A stretch of 64,000 bases of DNA from Anaerocolumna chitinilytica (GTDB lineage: Bacteria > Bacillota > Clostridia > Lachnospirales > Lachnospiraceae). The stretch covers positions 1,430,001 to 1,494,000 of the forward strand of contig NZ_AP023368.1 in NCBI RefSeq assembly GCF_014218355.1, written 5' to 3'. Position numbers and translations under genes: made by a program. Position 1 is the first letter of the stretch. Each line of letters starts with the position of its first letter. Under the pieces are notes generated by a model. The model did not search any database. It worked only from the letters and a program-made list of their open reading frames with translations, and was not told the DNA's origin. Shown one piece after another: positions 18,976-28,127 of this stretch.

Positions 18976-19004
18976 TTGCATTTTTCTGCGGCATATATTA
19001 TAAT
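18976..19004 (+). promoter_or_regulatory. Sigma-A promoter of gltBD
   Basis: TTGCAT at 18976-18981, 17-base spacer, TATAAT at 18999-19004. The start point near 19011 is immediately before the attenuator. Confidence 0.75.
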
Positions 19005-19011
19005 CGGTTTC

Positions 19012-19060
19012 AGAACAAAGGCGTTCTTGAAGAAAACATGATTTCAAGGATGCCTTTTTT
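19012..19060 (+). promoter_or_regulatory. Attenuator in the gltB leader with overlapping hexaloop hairpin
   Basis: The terminator stem is 19017-19031 (AAAGGCGTTCTTGAA) with 19043-19057, 15 pairs, tail TTTTTT. An alternative small hairpin has AGAAC 19012-19016 and GTTCT 19023-19027 around the loop AAAGGC. A six-base loop with A first and G fourth is the pattern bound by ANTAR proteins. The two structures share bases, so binding the small hairpin would block the terminator. The remaining 138 bases to gltB hold another inverted repeat (ACCGGAT/ATCCGGT near 19120-19155). Confidence 0.65.
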
Positions 19061-19198
19061 GTATGGAAAATTAAGAAAGCCAATATGGCTTAGAGTAATA
19101 TAAAATGACCCAAAAGGCATACCGGATAAGCCGGAGGATATTTTTAATCCGGTTTCTCGATACAAATCAGGTAAATTTAGAAGAAAAGAGGCGTGCGA

Positions 19199-22100
19199 AT
19201 GGACAGATATGGCGTAGAAGAGACAAAACGTACGGGGGCAGGACTTTATGATCCCAGATTTGAACATGATAATTGCGGTATTGGTGCAGTAGTTAATATC
19301 AAAGGTGTAAAGACCCATGAAACAGTAGCGGATGCATTAAAAATCGTAGAGAACCTGGAACATCGTGCCGGAAAGGATGCGGAAGGAAAGACCGGAGATG
19401 GTGTCGGCATCCTGCTTCAAATATCTCATAAGTTTTTTGTAAAGGAAACGGAAAGTCTTAATATTAATCTTGGCGGTGAAAGAGACTATGGTATCGGTAT
19501 GTTTTTCTTCCCACAGGAGGAGCTATCCAGAAACCAGGCAAAGAAGATGTTCGAGATAATAGTGGAAAAGGAAGGAATGGAGTTCCTTGGCTGGAGAGAG
19601 GTGCCTATTATTCCTGATATTTTAGGGCACAAAGCGGTGGAATGCATGCCCTACATTATGCAAGGCTTTGTAAAGAGACCTCATGGTGTGAAGAAAGGTC
19701 TGGAATTCGACCGTAAGCTCTATATTGCCAGAAGAGTATTCGAGCAGAGCAATGATAACACCTACGTAGTATCCTTATCCAGCCGTACCATTGTATATAA
19801 AGGTATGTTTCTTGTAAAACAGCTTCGCAGATTCTTCATGGATTTACAGGACGAAGCCTATGAATCCGCTATAGCAATAGTTCATTCCCGTTTCAGTACC
19901 AATACCAATCCTAGCTGGCAGAGAGCACATCCTAACAGACTTATCGTACACAATGGTGAAATTAATACTATCAGAGGCAATGTGGATAAGATGCTTGCCA
20001 GAGAAGAGACGATGCAGTCCAAGTATCTGAACAAGGAACTTCATAAGATTCTTCCGGTTATTAACACGGAAGGCTCTGATTCCGCAATGCTTGATAATGC
20101 TTTGGAATTCCTGATTATGAGTGGTATGGATCTGCCCCTTGCAGTTATGATAACCATACCGGAACCTTGGAGCAATGACCAGAATATGAGCCAGGAGAAG
20201 AAGGATTTCTATCAGTATTATGCTACTATGATGGAACCCTGGGACGGCCCGGCTTCCATCCTGTTCAGTGACGGCGATATTATGGGTGCGGTGCTTGACC
20301 GTAACGGACTACGGCCCTCCCGTTATTATATAACAGACGATGACCATGTAATTCTTTCCTCTGAAGTAGGTGTATTGGACATTGCACCGGAAAGAATCGT
20401 GAAGAAGGAAAGACTTCGTCCCGGTAAGATGCTGTTAGTAGATACAGTAAAAGGCTGTGTCATTGATGACGAAGACTTAAAGAACAGCTATGCTGTACAC
20501 AGCCCTTATGGAGAATGGCTGGACAGCAATCTTGTAAAATTAAAAGACCTTCATATTCCGAATAAGAAGGTGTGGGAATATGACGACGAGGAAAGAGCCA
20601 GGCTTCAAAAGGCCTTTGGTTATACCTACGAGGATTACAGAACTACAATTCTCCCTATGGCAAGAACCGGAGGAGAACCGGTAGCAGCAATGGGGGCTGA
20701 TAGTCCTCTTCCTATTCTTTCAAAGAGCAATCCTCCCTTATTCAGCTATTTCAGACAGCTCTTTGCCCAGGTAACCAATCCGCCCATTGATGCTATCAGA
20801 GAAGAAATCGTAACTTCTACGGATGTTTATATCGGTGAAGACGGTAATCTTTTGGAAGAATGTGCTGAGAACTGTAAGGTACTTAAGATTCATAACCCTA
20901 TTCTTACCAGTACCGATTTATTGAAGATTAAATCCATGAAGATACCGGGCTTTAAAGTAGAAACTATTTCAATTATTTATTATAAGAATACATCCTTAGA
21001 AAGAGCAATCGACCATATATTTGTGGAGGCTGACCGCGCTTACAAGGAAGGTGCAAATATCCTGATTCTTTCCGACAGAGGTGTGGATGAGAATCATGTA
21101 GCAATTCCTTCCCTTCTTGCCGTATCAGCCATGCAGCAGCATCTGGTTAGAACCAAGAAGAGAACAGCGGTAGCGATGATACTAGAGAGTGCGGAACCAA
21201 GAGAAGTGCATCATTTTGCAACGCTGTTAGGCTATGGTGCCTGTGCGGTAAATCCTTATCTTGCCCAGGAATCCATTAAGCAGCTGATCGCCAGCAATAT
21301 GCTGGATAAAGACTATTATGCCGCAGTAAATGACTATAATAAAGCAATTTTAAAGGGTATCGTTAAGATTGCTTCCAAGATGGGTATCTCAACGATTCAA
21401 TCTTATCAGGGCTCTAAGATATTTGAAGCTATCGGCATAAATAATCAAGTGATTGATAAGTACTTTACCGATACTGTAAGCAGAATCGGCGGTGTTACCA
21501 TAAAAGATATTGAAAAACAGGTGGATGAACTGCATACCAAAGCATTCGATCCCCTTGGCCTGAATACAGACCTGTCACTTGAGAATAGCGGTAATCACAA
21601 GTTAAGAAGCGGTAAGGAAGAACATCTTTATAATCCCCAGACCATCCATCTTCTTCAGAAAGCCACGAGAACAGGAGACTATAGTGCCTTTAAAGAGTAT
21701 ACAAGGCTAATCGAAAAAGAAGAGGAAGGCATTAACTTAAGAGGACTTTTAGACCTTAACTTACCGGAAGCTGGTATCCCCCTTGAGGAAGTAGAAAGTG
21801 TGGACTCCTTGGTAAAACGCTTTAAAACCGGAGCTATGTCCTATGGTTCCATCTCCCAGGAGGCTCATGAAACTCTGGCTATCGCTATGAATATGCTAGG
21901 TGGTAAGTCCAACAGCGGTGAAGGCGGTGAAAGTCTTGAGCGTCTTACCATAGGTAAGGATGGTTTTGACAGATGTTCCGCTATTAAGCAGGTAGCTTCC
22001 GGTCGATTCGGGGTTACCAGCCAGTATCTTGTCAGTGCAAAAGAAATTCAGATAAAGATGGCTCAGGGAGCAAAGCCTGGTGAAGGCGGACAGCTGCCGG

Positions 22101-23761
22101 CAGGAAAAGTATATCCCTGGGTAGCTAAAACAAGGCATTCAACTCCCGGTGTAGGGTTAATCTCCCCGCCTCCTCATCATGATATTTATTCCATTGAGGA
22201 TTTGGCTCAGTTGATCTATGACCTTAAAAATTCCAATAAGGATGCCAGAATCTCTGTAAAGCTTGTTTCAGAAGCCGGAGTTGGTACGGTTGCTGCCGGT
22301 GTTGCGAAGGCAGGCGCTCAAGTTATTCTCATATCCGGTTTTGACGGCGGAACCGGTGCGGCACCCAGAAATTCCATTCACAATGCCGGACTTCCCTGGG
22401 AATTAGGGCTTGCCGAGACTCATCAAACCTTGATTATGAATGGTCTGCGCTCCAGAGTTCGGGTGGAGACCGACGGAAAATTAATGAGCGGTAGAGATGT
22501 AGTTATTGCAGCGCTTCTTGGAGCAGAGGAATTTGGTTTTGCAACAGCTCCCTTGGTAACCTTAGGCTGTGTTATGATGCGTGTATGTAATCTGGATACT
22601 TGTCCTGTTGGTGTTGCTACCCAGAATCCGGAGCTTCGTAAGAACTTTAAGGGAAAACCTGAATATGTTGTTAACTTCATGCGTTTTATCGCTGAAGAAG
22701 TCAGAGAATATATGGCAAGACTTGGTGTCAGGAAGCTGGAGGAATTGGTCGGAAGAAGTGAGCTGCTAAAAGTTAAAGATTCTGCAATGACAGGAAGAGC
22801 AGCAAGAATTGATCTTTCAAAGATTCTTAACAATCCTTTTGACGGAAATACAGAAGAAGCACATTTTGACCCCAAGAAAATATATAATTTTGAACTGGAA
22901 AATACCATTGATGAAAAGGTACTGTTAAAAAAACTAAAAGGAGCGATTGCTTCCGGTCAATCTAAAACGATTGAAGTTGATGTCACTAATATCGACCGTA
23001 CCTTTGGTACCATCTTAGGTTCGGAAATAACGAAAGCTCATGGTACTTCTTTGGAGGATGATACTTATGTTATCAAATGTCAGGGAAGCGGAGGGCAAAG
23101 CTTTGGAGCCTTTATTCCTAAAGGTCTTACACTAACCCTATCAGGTGACAGCAACGACTATTTCGGTAAAGGTCTCTCCGGTGGTAAGTTAGTTGTATAT
23201 CCTCCAAAGGGGACGAAATTCGAAGCGGATAAGAATATTATCATCGGTAATGTTGCCCTTTATGGTGCTACCAGCGGTAAAGTATTCATTAATGGTGTTG
23301 CGGGAGAACGTTTCTGTGTACGTAATTCCGGTGCCAGCGCTGTTGTAGAAGGAGTAGGTGACCACGGCTGCGAATATATGACCGGCGGAAGAGTTGTTGT
23401 ACTTGGAACTACCGGAAAGAACTTTGCAGCAGGTATGAGCGGCGGTATTGCATATGTCCTGGATGAAGGCAGCAATCTCTATAAAAAATTGAACAAAGAA
23501 ATGATATCCATGGAATCTGTTTCAGAAAAGTATGATGTGCTGGAGTTAAAGCGTATGATAACAGAGCATGTGGAAGCTACTGGTTCTGCAAAGGGTAAGG
23601 ATATTCTGGATAACTTTATGGATTATCTTCCGAAATTTAAGAAAATCATTCCATATGATTACAGCCGTATGCTTATGACTATTGTTCAGATGGAAGAGAA
23701 GGGCTTAAGCAGTGAGCAGGCACAGATTGAAGCATTCTTTGCCAATACCAGAACAGTATAA
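19199..23761 (+). CDS. gltB: Glutamate synthase (NADPH) large subunit
   Basis: A 1520-residue enzyme that makes two glutamates from glutamine and 2-oxoglutarate. The class II amidotransferase cysteine is in HDNCGIGAVV near the N terminus, preceded by a short propeptide. The FMN synthase domain carries MSYGSISQEAHETLAIAMN and GGKSNSGEGGE (about residues 880-910), the 3Fe-4S cysteines are in VTLGCVMMRVCNLDTCPVG, and the C-terminal GXGXG beta-helix is complete. I chose ATG 19199 because AGAGG is 7 bases upstream; GTG 19193 is too close. gltD follows after 177 bases. Confidence 0.96.
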   Translation: MDRYGVEETKRTGAGLYDPRFEHDNCGIGAVVNIKGVKTHETVADALKIVENLEHRAGKDAEGKTGDGVGILLQISHKFFVKETESLNINLGGERDYGIGMFFFPQEELSRNQAKKMFEIIVEKEGMEFLGWREVPIIPDILGHKAVECMPYIMQGFVKRPHGVKKGLEFDRKLYIARRVFEQSNDNTYVVSLSSRTIVYKGMFLVKQLRRFFMDLQDEAYESAIAIVHSRFSTNTNPSWQRAHPNRLIVHNGEINTIRGNVDKMLAREETMQSKYLNKELHKILPVINTEGSDSAMLDNALEFLIMSGMDLPLAVMITIPEPWSNDQNMSQEKKDFYQYYATMMEPWDGPASILFSDGDIMGAVLDRNGLRPSRYYITDDDHVILSSEVGVLDIAPERIVKKERLRPGKMLLVDTVKGCVIDDEDLKNSYAVHSPYGEWLDSNLVKLKDLHIPNKKVWEYDDEERARLQKAFGYTYEDYRTTILPMARTGGEPVAAMGADSPLPILSKSNPPLFSYFRQLFAQVTNPPIDAIREEIVTSTDVYIGEDGNLLEECAENCKVLKIHNPILTSTDLLKIKSMKIPGFKVETISIIYYKNTSLERAIDHIFVEADRAYKEGANILILSDRGVDENHVAIPSLLAVSAMQQHLVRTKKRTAVAMILESAEPREVHHFATLLGYGACAVNPYLAQESIKQLIASNMLDKDYYAAVNDYNKAILKGIVKIASKMGISTIQSYQGSKIFEAIGINNQVIDKYFTDTVSRIGGVTIKDIEKQVDELHTKAFDPLGLNTDLSLENSGNHKLRSGKEEHLYNPQTIHLLQKATRTGDYSAFKEYTRLIEKEEEGINLRGLLDLNLPEAGIPLEEVESVDSLVKRFKTGAMSYGSISQEAHETLAIAMNMLGGKSNSGEGGESLERLTIGKDGFDRCSAIKQVASGRFGVTSQYLVSAKEIQIKMAQGAKPGEGGQLPAGKVYPWVAKTRHSTPGVGLISPPPHHDIYSIEDLAQLIYDLKNSNKDARISVKLVSEAGVGTVAAGVAKAGAQVILISGFDGGTGAAPRNSIHNAGLPWELGLAETHQTLIMNGLRSRVRVETDGKLMSGRDVVIAALLGAEEFGFATAPLVTLGCVMMRVCNLDTCPVGVATQNPELRKNFKGKPEYVVNFMRFIAEEVREYMARLGVRKLEELVGRSELLKVKDSAMTGRAARIDLSKILNNPFDGNTEEAHFDPKKIYNFELENTIDEKVLLKKLKGAIASGQSKTIEVDVTNIDRTFGTILGSEITKAHGTSLEDDTYVIKCQGSGGQSFGAFIPKGLTLTLSGDSNDYFGKGLSGGKLVVYPPKGTKFEADKNIIIGNVALYGATSGKVFINGVAGERFCVRNSGASAVVEGVGDHGCEYMTGGRVVVLGTTGKNFAAGMSGGIAYVLDEGSNLYKKLNKEMISMESVSEKYDVLELKRMITEHVEATGSAKGKDILDNFMDYLPKFKKIIPYDYSRMLMTIVQMEEKGLSSEQAQIEAFFANTRTV

Positions 23762-23938
23762 ATTAGATAAAAAATAATTTATTCACAAGGTTGTGACAGC
23801 GAAATCCTCGGCACAATCTTGGGGTGCTGGAAAGGGCATGGCTGTTAGTATGAAAATACATTGAATTTTTCATATGCAAATTTGTGTTGGCGCGGAGAAT
23901 ACAGCGCCTGCAGCAGGAAGACTAGGAGGTAAGAAGCG

Positions 23939-25423
23939 ATGGGAAAACCAACAGGATTTATGGAGTATGACAGAAAACTCAGCAAAGGGCTGGCTCCTCT
24001 TGAACGTATAAAGAACTTTAATGAATTCCACATCCCCCTTTCAAAGGAAGAACAGAAAATCCAAGGGGCAAGGTGTATGGATTGTGGTGTCCCCTTCTGT
24101 CAGTCAGGCGTTATCTTAAATGGTATGACATCGGGATGTCCTTTAAATAATCTGGTACCGGAATGGAATGACCTGTTATATAACGGAAATATGAATCAGG
24201 CTCTAAAGCGTCTGTTTAAAACGAATAATTTTCCCGAATTTACCGGAAGGGTATGCCCGGCTCCCTGTGAGCCGGCCTGTACCTGCAATGTTGCGACAAG
24301 TCCGGTAAGCATTAAGGAAAATGAATTAAGTATTATAGAGAATGGCTATAAATCAGGCTTTGTAACCCCTCAGCCGCCTAAGGTGAGAACCGGGAAGAAG
24401 GTTGCAGTCATTGGTTCTGGACCTTCCGGTCTTGCAGCAGCAGACCAGTTAAATAAAAGAGGTCATCAAGTTACCGTATTTGAGCGTTCCGACCGTATTG
24501 GCGGTTTATTGATGTATGGTATTCCTAATATGAAATTAGAGAAGGATATCATTGAGCGCAGAGTTGAAATAATGAAAGAAGAAGGTGTGACCTTCATTAC
24601 AGGAGCTGATGTAGGTAAAAACTATAAGGCTTCTGACATAAAGAAGGAATTTGATAGCGTCATTCTGGCTTGCGGAGCTTCTAACCCAAGAGATATCAAG
24701 GCTCCCGGAAGAGAGGCTAAGGGAATCTACTTTGCAGTGGATTTCTTAAAAGGAGTTACAAAGAGTCTTCTTGATTCAGACTTTAATGATAATGCCTGTG
24801 TTAATACAAAGGGCAAGAACGTGGTAGTTATCGGCGGCGGTGATACCGGAAATGACTGTGTTGGTACCAGCATCAGACAGGGTGCAAAGTCAGTACTTCA
24901 AATAGAAATGATGCCAAAGCCACTGGAAAACAGAACGGAAGACAATCCCTGGCCGGAGTGGCCCAAAGTTTTAAAAACAGATTACGGTCAGGAAGAAGCT
25001 ATCGCAGTATTTGGTCATGACCCAAGAGTATATGAATCCACAGTAAAGGAATTTATTGCTGACAAGGACGGTAACCTTACAAAAGTTAAGATTGTAAAAC
25101 TTTGCAGTAAATACAATGCTGAAGCTAAGCGGTTTGTAATGGAGGAAGTACCTGGAAGTGAATATGTGGTGGAGGCAGACTATGTCTTTATAGCCGCAGG
25201 CTTCTTAGGAACGGAGGAATATATCGCAAAAGCCTTTAATGTAGAACTGAATGCCAGAACCAATGTAGCTACAAAGGAAGGAAACTATCAGACCAGTACA
25301 GAAAAAGTTTTTGTAACCGGAGATATGCACAGAGGTCAGAGTTTGGTGGTATGGGCTATCAGAGAAGGCAGAGAAGTTGCCCAGGAAGTGGATGAACATT
25401 TAATGGGGTATAGTAATCTGTAG
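23939..25423 (+). CDS. gltD: Glutamate synthase small subunit
   Basis: A 494-residue FAD and Fe-S protein that passes electrons from NAD(P)H to GltB. The N-terminal cysteines are in CMDCGVPFCQSG and CPAPCEPACTC (4Fe-4S clusters). The FAD Rossmann motif is GSGPSGLAAADQLNKRGH (about residues 150-168), and the NAD(P)H motif is VIGGGDTGNDCVG (about 300). AGGAGG lies upstream of the start. With glnA it completes the GS-GOGAT ammonia assimilation route in this window. Confidence 0.95.
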   Translation: MGKPTGFMEYDRKLSKGLAPLERIKNFNEFHIPLSKEEQKIQGARCMDCGVPFCQSGVILNGMTSGCPLNNLVPEWNDLLYNGNMNQALKRLFKTNNFPEFTGRVCPAPCEPACTCNVATSPVSIKENELSIIENGYKSGFVTPQPPKVRTGKKVAVIGSGPSGLAAADQLNKRGHQVTVFERSDRIGGLLMYGIPNMKLEKDIIERRVEIMKEEGVTFITGADVGKNYKASDIKKEFDSVILACGASNPRDIKAPGREAKGIYFAVDFLKGVTKSLLDSDFNDNACVNTKGKNVVVIGGGDTGNDCVGTSIRQGAKSVLQIEMMPKPLENRTEDNPWPEWPKVLKTDYGQEEAIAVFGHDPRVYESTVKEFIADKDGNLTKVKIVKLCSKYNAEAKRFVMEEVPGSEYVVEADYVFIAAGFLGTEEYIAKAFNVELNARTNVATKEGNYQTSTEKVFVTGDMHRGQSLVVWAIREGREVAQEVDEHLMGYSNL

Positions 25424-25513
25424 GAAGACCTTTAACATCCAAATATCTTTAGTATCTATAAGGATTATGTGTGGTTGAAATAAATAACTATATGAGATAT
25501 TTCTAAATAAAAT

Positions 25514-25560
25514 AAATGGGGCGGCAAATTCGTAATAAATTTGCCGCTCCATTTACTTTA
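25514..25560 (+). terminator. Terminator of gltBD
   Basis: A 17-bp stem with one G-U pair, 25514-25530 with 25538-25554, followed by ACTTTA. The rest of 25424-25807 holds only a weak promoter for the next gene (TTCATA 25724-25729, 17 bases, TATAAT 25747-25752). Confidence 0.8.
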
Positions 25561-25807
25561 ATAAAAAACTTTAAAATCAAGGAATCCATTAGTACTTCCT
25601 AATGTTTCCGGCTTGATGCGGCTTGTAAATATATTTGACAATCATCAATAAAGTTGCCGAGTCGCGCGAATCCTTCTGATTCTTTGTAGAAAACAGACAG
25701 CTATTAACAGAAAGAAAGTATAATTCATAATATCAAACAAAAATGATATAATAATCTCCAGGAAATTATTTTTTTAAATTATCTGAATCGAAAGGAAAGG
25801 CAATCCT

Positions 25808-26521
25808 ATGCAAAAGCAGCCAAGAAGAGGATATGTACCGGAAGATGATAAAGAATTCGGGGAAGAAGCCCTTACCGTACTTGCGAAGGCTGGTAAGGAT
25901 ATCTGTTATCTGCTGAATCAGGGCTACCGTATAGAAGGAGCCGTCACTTTTGTCTGCAATCATTACATGCTATCCCAACGCCAGCGTATTGCTCTTATAC
26001 GTTTTGGAGCTTCCGATGAAGCAATAAATAGAAGAAAAGCAAAAGAAATAATAACGGAGATTTGTAAAGGCAGGACCTTTCATATAGATGGATTTAATAC
26101 CATAATTACACTGGAGGTTGCACTCTCAGCAGCTCCGGTTATACTGTGCCGGGACGGATGTCTTAGAGATCTGGCAGGACTTCGGGGGACTTATCATCCA
26201 ATCGATAAGACTGTAAAAGCAATTAATCTGATAGGAGCATTTTTTGAGAACAAAAAAGCCGCTAGGGTTGTGTTCTATTTGGATGCACCGGTATCCAATT
26301 CGGGGAGGTTAAGCCTGTTGATAAAAGAAGAATTGAGAAAATATTCTTTTCTCACAGAAGTATATTGTATTAATGAGGTAGACCATGTCCTTAAGAGCCT
26401 GGAATACGTAGTGACGGCAGACTTTGCTATATTGGAAGAGGCGAAAAGTTATGTCAATCTAAACCGGTACCTGTTGGGGGAGGGAATACCTGATCTATGG
26501 CTGGTGGATTTTCTTTGCTGA
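25808..26521 (+). CDS. DUF434 domain protein
   Basis: A 237-residue soluble protein matching the COG2454-type conserved proteins that combine DUF434 (about residues 10-65, with CYLLNQGYRIEGAVTFVCNHY) and a following PIN-like or DUF5616-type half (about 85-225, with FHIDGFNTIITLEVALS and VVFYLDAPVSNSGRL). The acidic positions in IDGFN and YLDAPVS would suit a nuclease-like site, but no activity is established that I know of. Its 3' end overlaps the convergent gene by 27 bases. It has its own weak promoter. Confidence 0.75.
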   Translation: MQKQPRRGYVPEDDKEFGEEALTVLAKAGKDICYLLNQGYRIEGAVTFVCNHYMLSQRQRIALIRFGASDEAINRRKAKEIITEICKGRTFHIDGFNTIITLEVALSAAPVILCRDGCLRDLAGLRGTYHPIDKTVKAINLIGAFFENKKAARVVFYLDAPVSNSGRLSLLIKEELRKYSFLTEVYCINEVDHVLKSLEYVVTADFAILEEAKSYVNLNRYLLGEGIPDLWLVDFLC

Positions 26522-27004
26522 AATCTTGGTAAAATGGATTAAAAGGCTGGAACCATTTGAAAAAAGCAGCTCATGTGAGAATTTATCTTCTTTTATCTGC
26601 AGCAATTCACTGAACTCCAATGACAAATATCCATTGGTCAAAGCCAGAGAGCTTTTCTTTCCGGTAGCAGGATGATACTCCAGAAGCTCCAGCCCATAGT
26701 AAGTAAGCTGCCATATATCGATGAGATCGGACAGTAAGATTTTGCAGATAGGCAGATTTCTCCATTCTGTATCGCTTTTATTTTTGCTATTAGAGGATAG
26801 AAGGATATCAGTCAGAAAGCAGCCGCGGTAGCCAAAATTATCTTCGTATGTTTTTATGAAAGCCTTGGATAAATATTTCTTGGTTTGTATATATTCGCCT
26901 ACATAACATGCGGCATTCTCTTCCCATTTTTTAAGGGCTGTCAGGCGTGTATTCTCTTCATCACTGTTGGTATCCATCCAAAGATCGTATTCCAGATATT
27001 TCAT
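26495..27004 (-). CDS. Hypothetical protein
   Basis: A 169-residue soluble protein I do not recognise. It starts MKYLEYDLWMDTNSDEENTR, is rich in charged and aromatic residues, and lacks a signal peptide or membrane span. A ribosome site GAGGTG lies 8 bases before the ATG on the minus strand. It is convergent with the DUF434 gene and the coding ends overlap by 27 bases, so opposing transcripts would overlap. Confidence 0.65.
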   Translation of the reverse strand: MKYLEYDLWMDTNSDEENTRLTALKKWEENAACYVGEYIQTKKYLSKAFIKTYEDNFGYRGCFLTDILLSSNSKNKSDTEWRNLPICKILLSDLIDIWQLTYYGLELLEYHPATGKKSSLALTNGYLSLEFSELLQIKEDKFSHELLFSNGSSLLIHFTKISAKKIHQP

Positions 27005-27174
27005 CTATGGTCACCTCACTTTCCGCTTCTGATTTTGTTATTAGTTTAACCGTTTTCAGTGATTTATTTCATATAATATTCTTCAAGTGTTAATAGAACT
27101 TATTGACATAAAGGTTTCTATGGTTGAAAATGTTAAATATAGAATAAAGAAAAATAACGGGAGGAGGTATTACT

Positions 27175-28107
27175 ATTTTAAGAGAGAACTTTACATTCCA
27201 ATCGATGGACGGAACTACCGTCTATGGTTATTTGATAAGTCCTGAGGAGGGAAAAGAGCTAAAGGGGATTGTTCAGCTTGCACATGGTATGGCAGAAACA
27301 GCAGAGAGATACGAAAGATTCGCTCGTTCTCTTGCAGCAGAAGGATATTTGGTCTATGCCCATGATCACAGAGGACATGGAAAGACAGCGGGAGATCTTG
27401 AGAATGTAGGTTATTTGGCGGACAAGGAAGGGTTTGAGTGGCTGGTAAGGGATATGCATAATCTGACGGACATTATTCGGGAAGAACATCCGGCTTTACC
27501 CTTATTCCTTTTGGGGCATAGTATGGGCTCTTTTGCCGCACAAAGATACGCCATGGAACATGGAAAAGAGCTTACAGGATTGATTCTGTCGGGTTCCAAT
27601 GGAAACCAGGGGATTATGCTAAAGGCAGGAAATATCATAGCTGCCAGGGAAGTTAAGAAGCTTGGAAGAAAAGCCCGAAGCGAAAAGATGAACCAACTTC
27701 TCTTTGGTAGTTTTAATAAGCGGTTTCATCCTAGCCGTACTGAGTTTGACTGGCTTAGCAGGGATGACGAGGAAGTGGATAAATACATCCGTGATCCCTA
27801 TTGCGGGGCTGTATTTACCAGTGGTTTTTACCATGACTTTATAAATGGCCTTATGGTGATTGAGAAGAAAAGTAACAGGAGAAAAGTACCAAAGGACCTT
27901 CCAATACTTATTCTATCCGGTGACAGAGATCCGGTAGGAAAGTTCGGAAAGGGTGTCAGGAACCTGTATGAAATATATAAAAATACAGGAGTAAAGGATA
28001 TAACTTTAAAACTATATCCCGAAGCCAGACATGAATTGCTGAATGAAATTAACAGGGAAGAAGTGACCAATGATATAATCACATGGGTTAAACAGCATAC
28101 AGTATGA
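27175..28107 (+). CDS. Alpha/beta hydrolase, lysophospholipase/monoacylglycerol lipase-like, possible ATT start
   Basis: A serine hydrolase with the nucleophile elbow GHSMGSFAAQRY, oxyanion motif HGMAETAERY and catalytic aspartate and histidine in SGDRDPVGKFG and YPEARHELLNE. Such enzymes cleave monoacylglycerols or lysophospholipids; the substrate is not certain. Family members begin about ten residues before the first in-frame ATG (27205), with a LRENFTFQSMDG-like strand. A strong GGAGGAGG at 27160-27167 sits 7 bases before ATT at 27175, and no ribosome site precedes 27205. I therefore place the start at ATT (310 residues). Mannonate dehydratase follows 20 bases later. Confidence 0.75.
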   Translation: MLRENFTFQSMDGTTVYGYLISPEEGKELKGIVQLAHGMAETAERYERFARSLAAEGYLVYAHDHRGHGKTAGDLENVGYLADKEGFEWLVRDMHNLTDIIREEHPALPLFLLGHSMGSFAAQRYAMEHGKELTGLILSGSNGNQGIMLKAGNIIAAREVKKLGRKARSEKMNQLLFGSFNKRFHPSRTEFDWLSRDDEEVDKYIRDPYCGAVFTSGFYHDFINGLMVIEKKSNRRKVPKDLPILILSGDRDPVGKFGKGVRNLYEIYKNTGVKDITLKLYPEARHELLNEINREEVTNDIITWVKQHTV

Positions 28108-28127
28108 AATGATATATGGAGGAGTTT

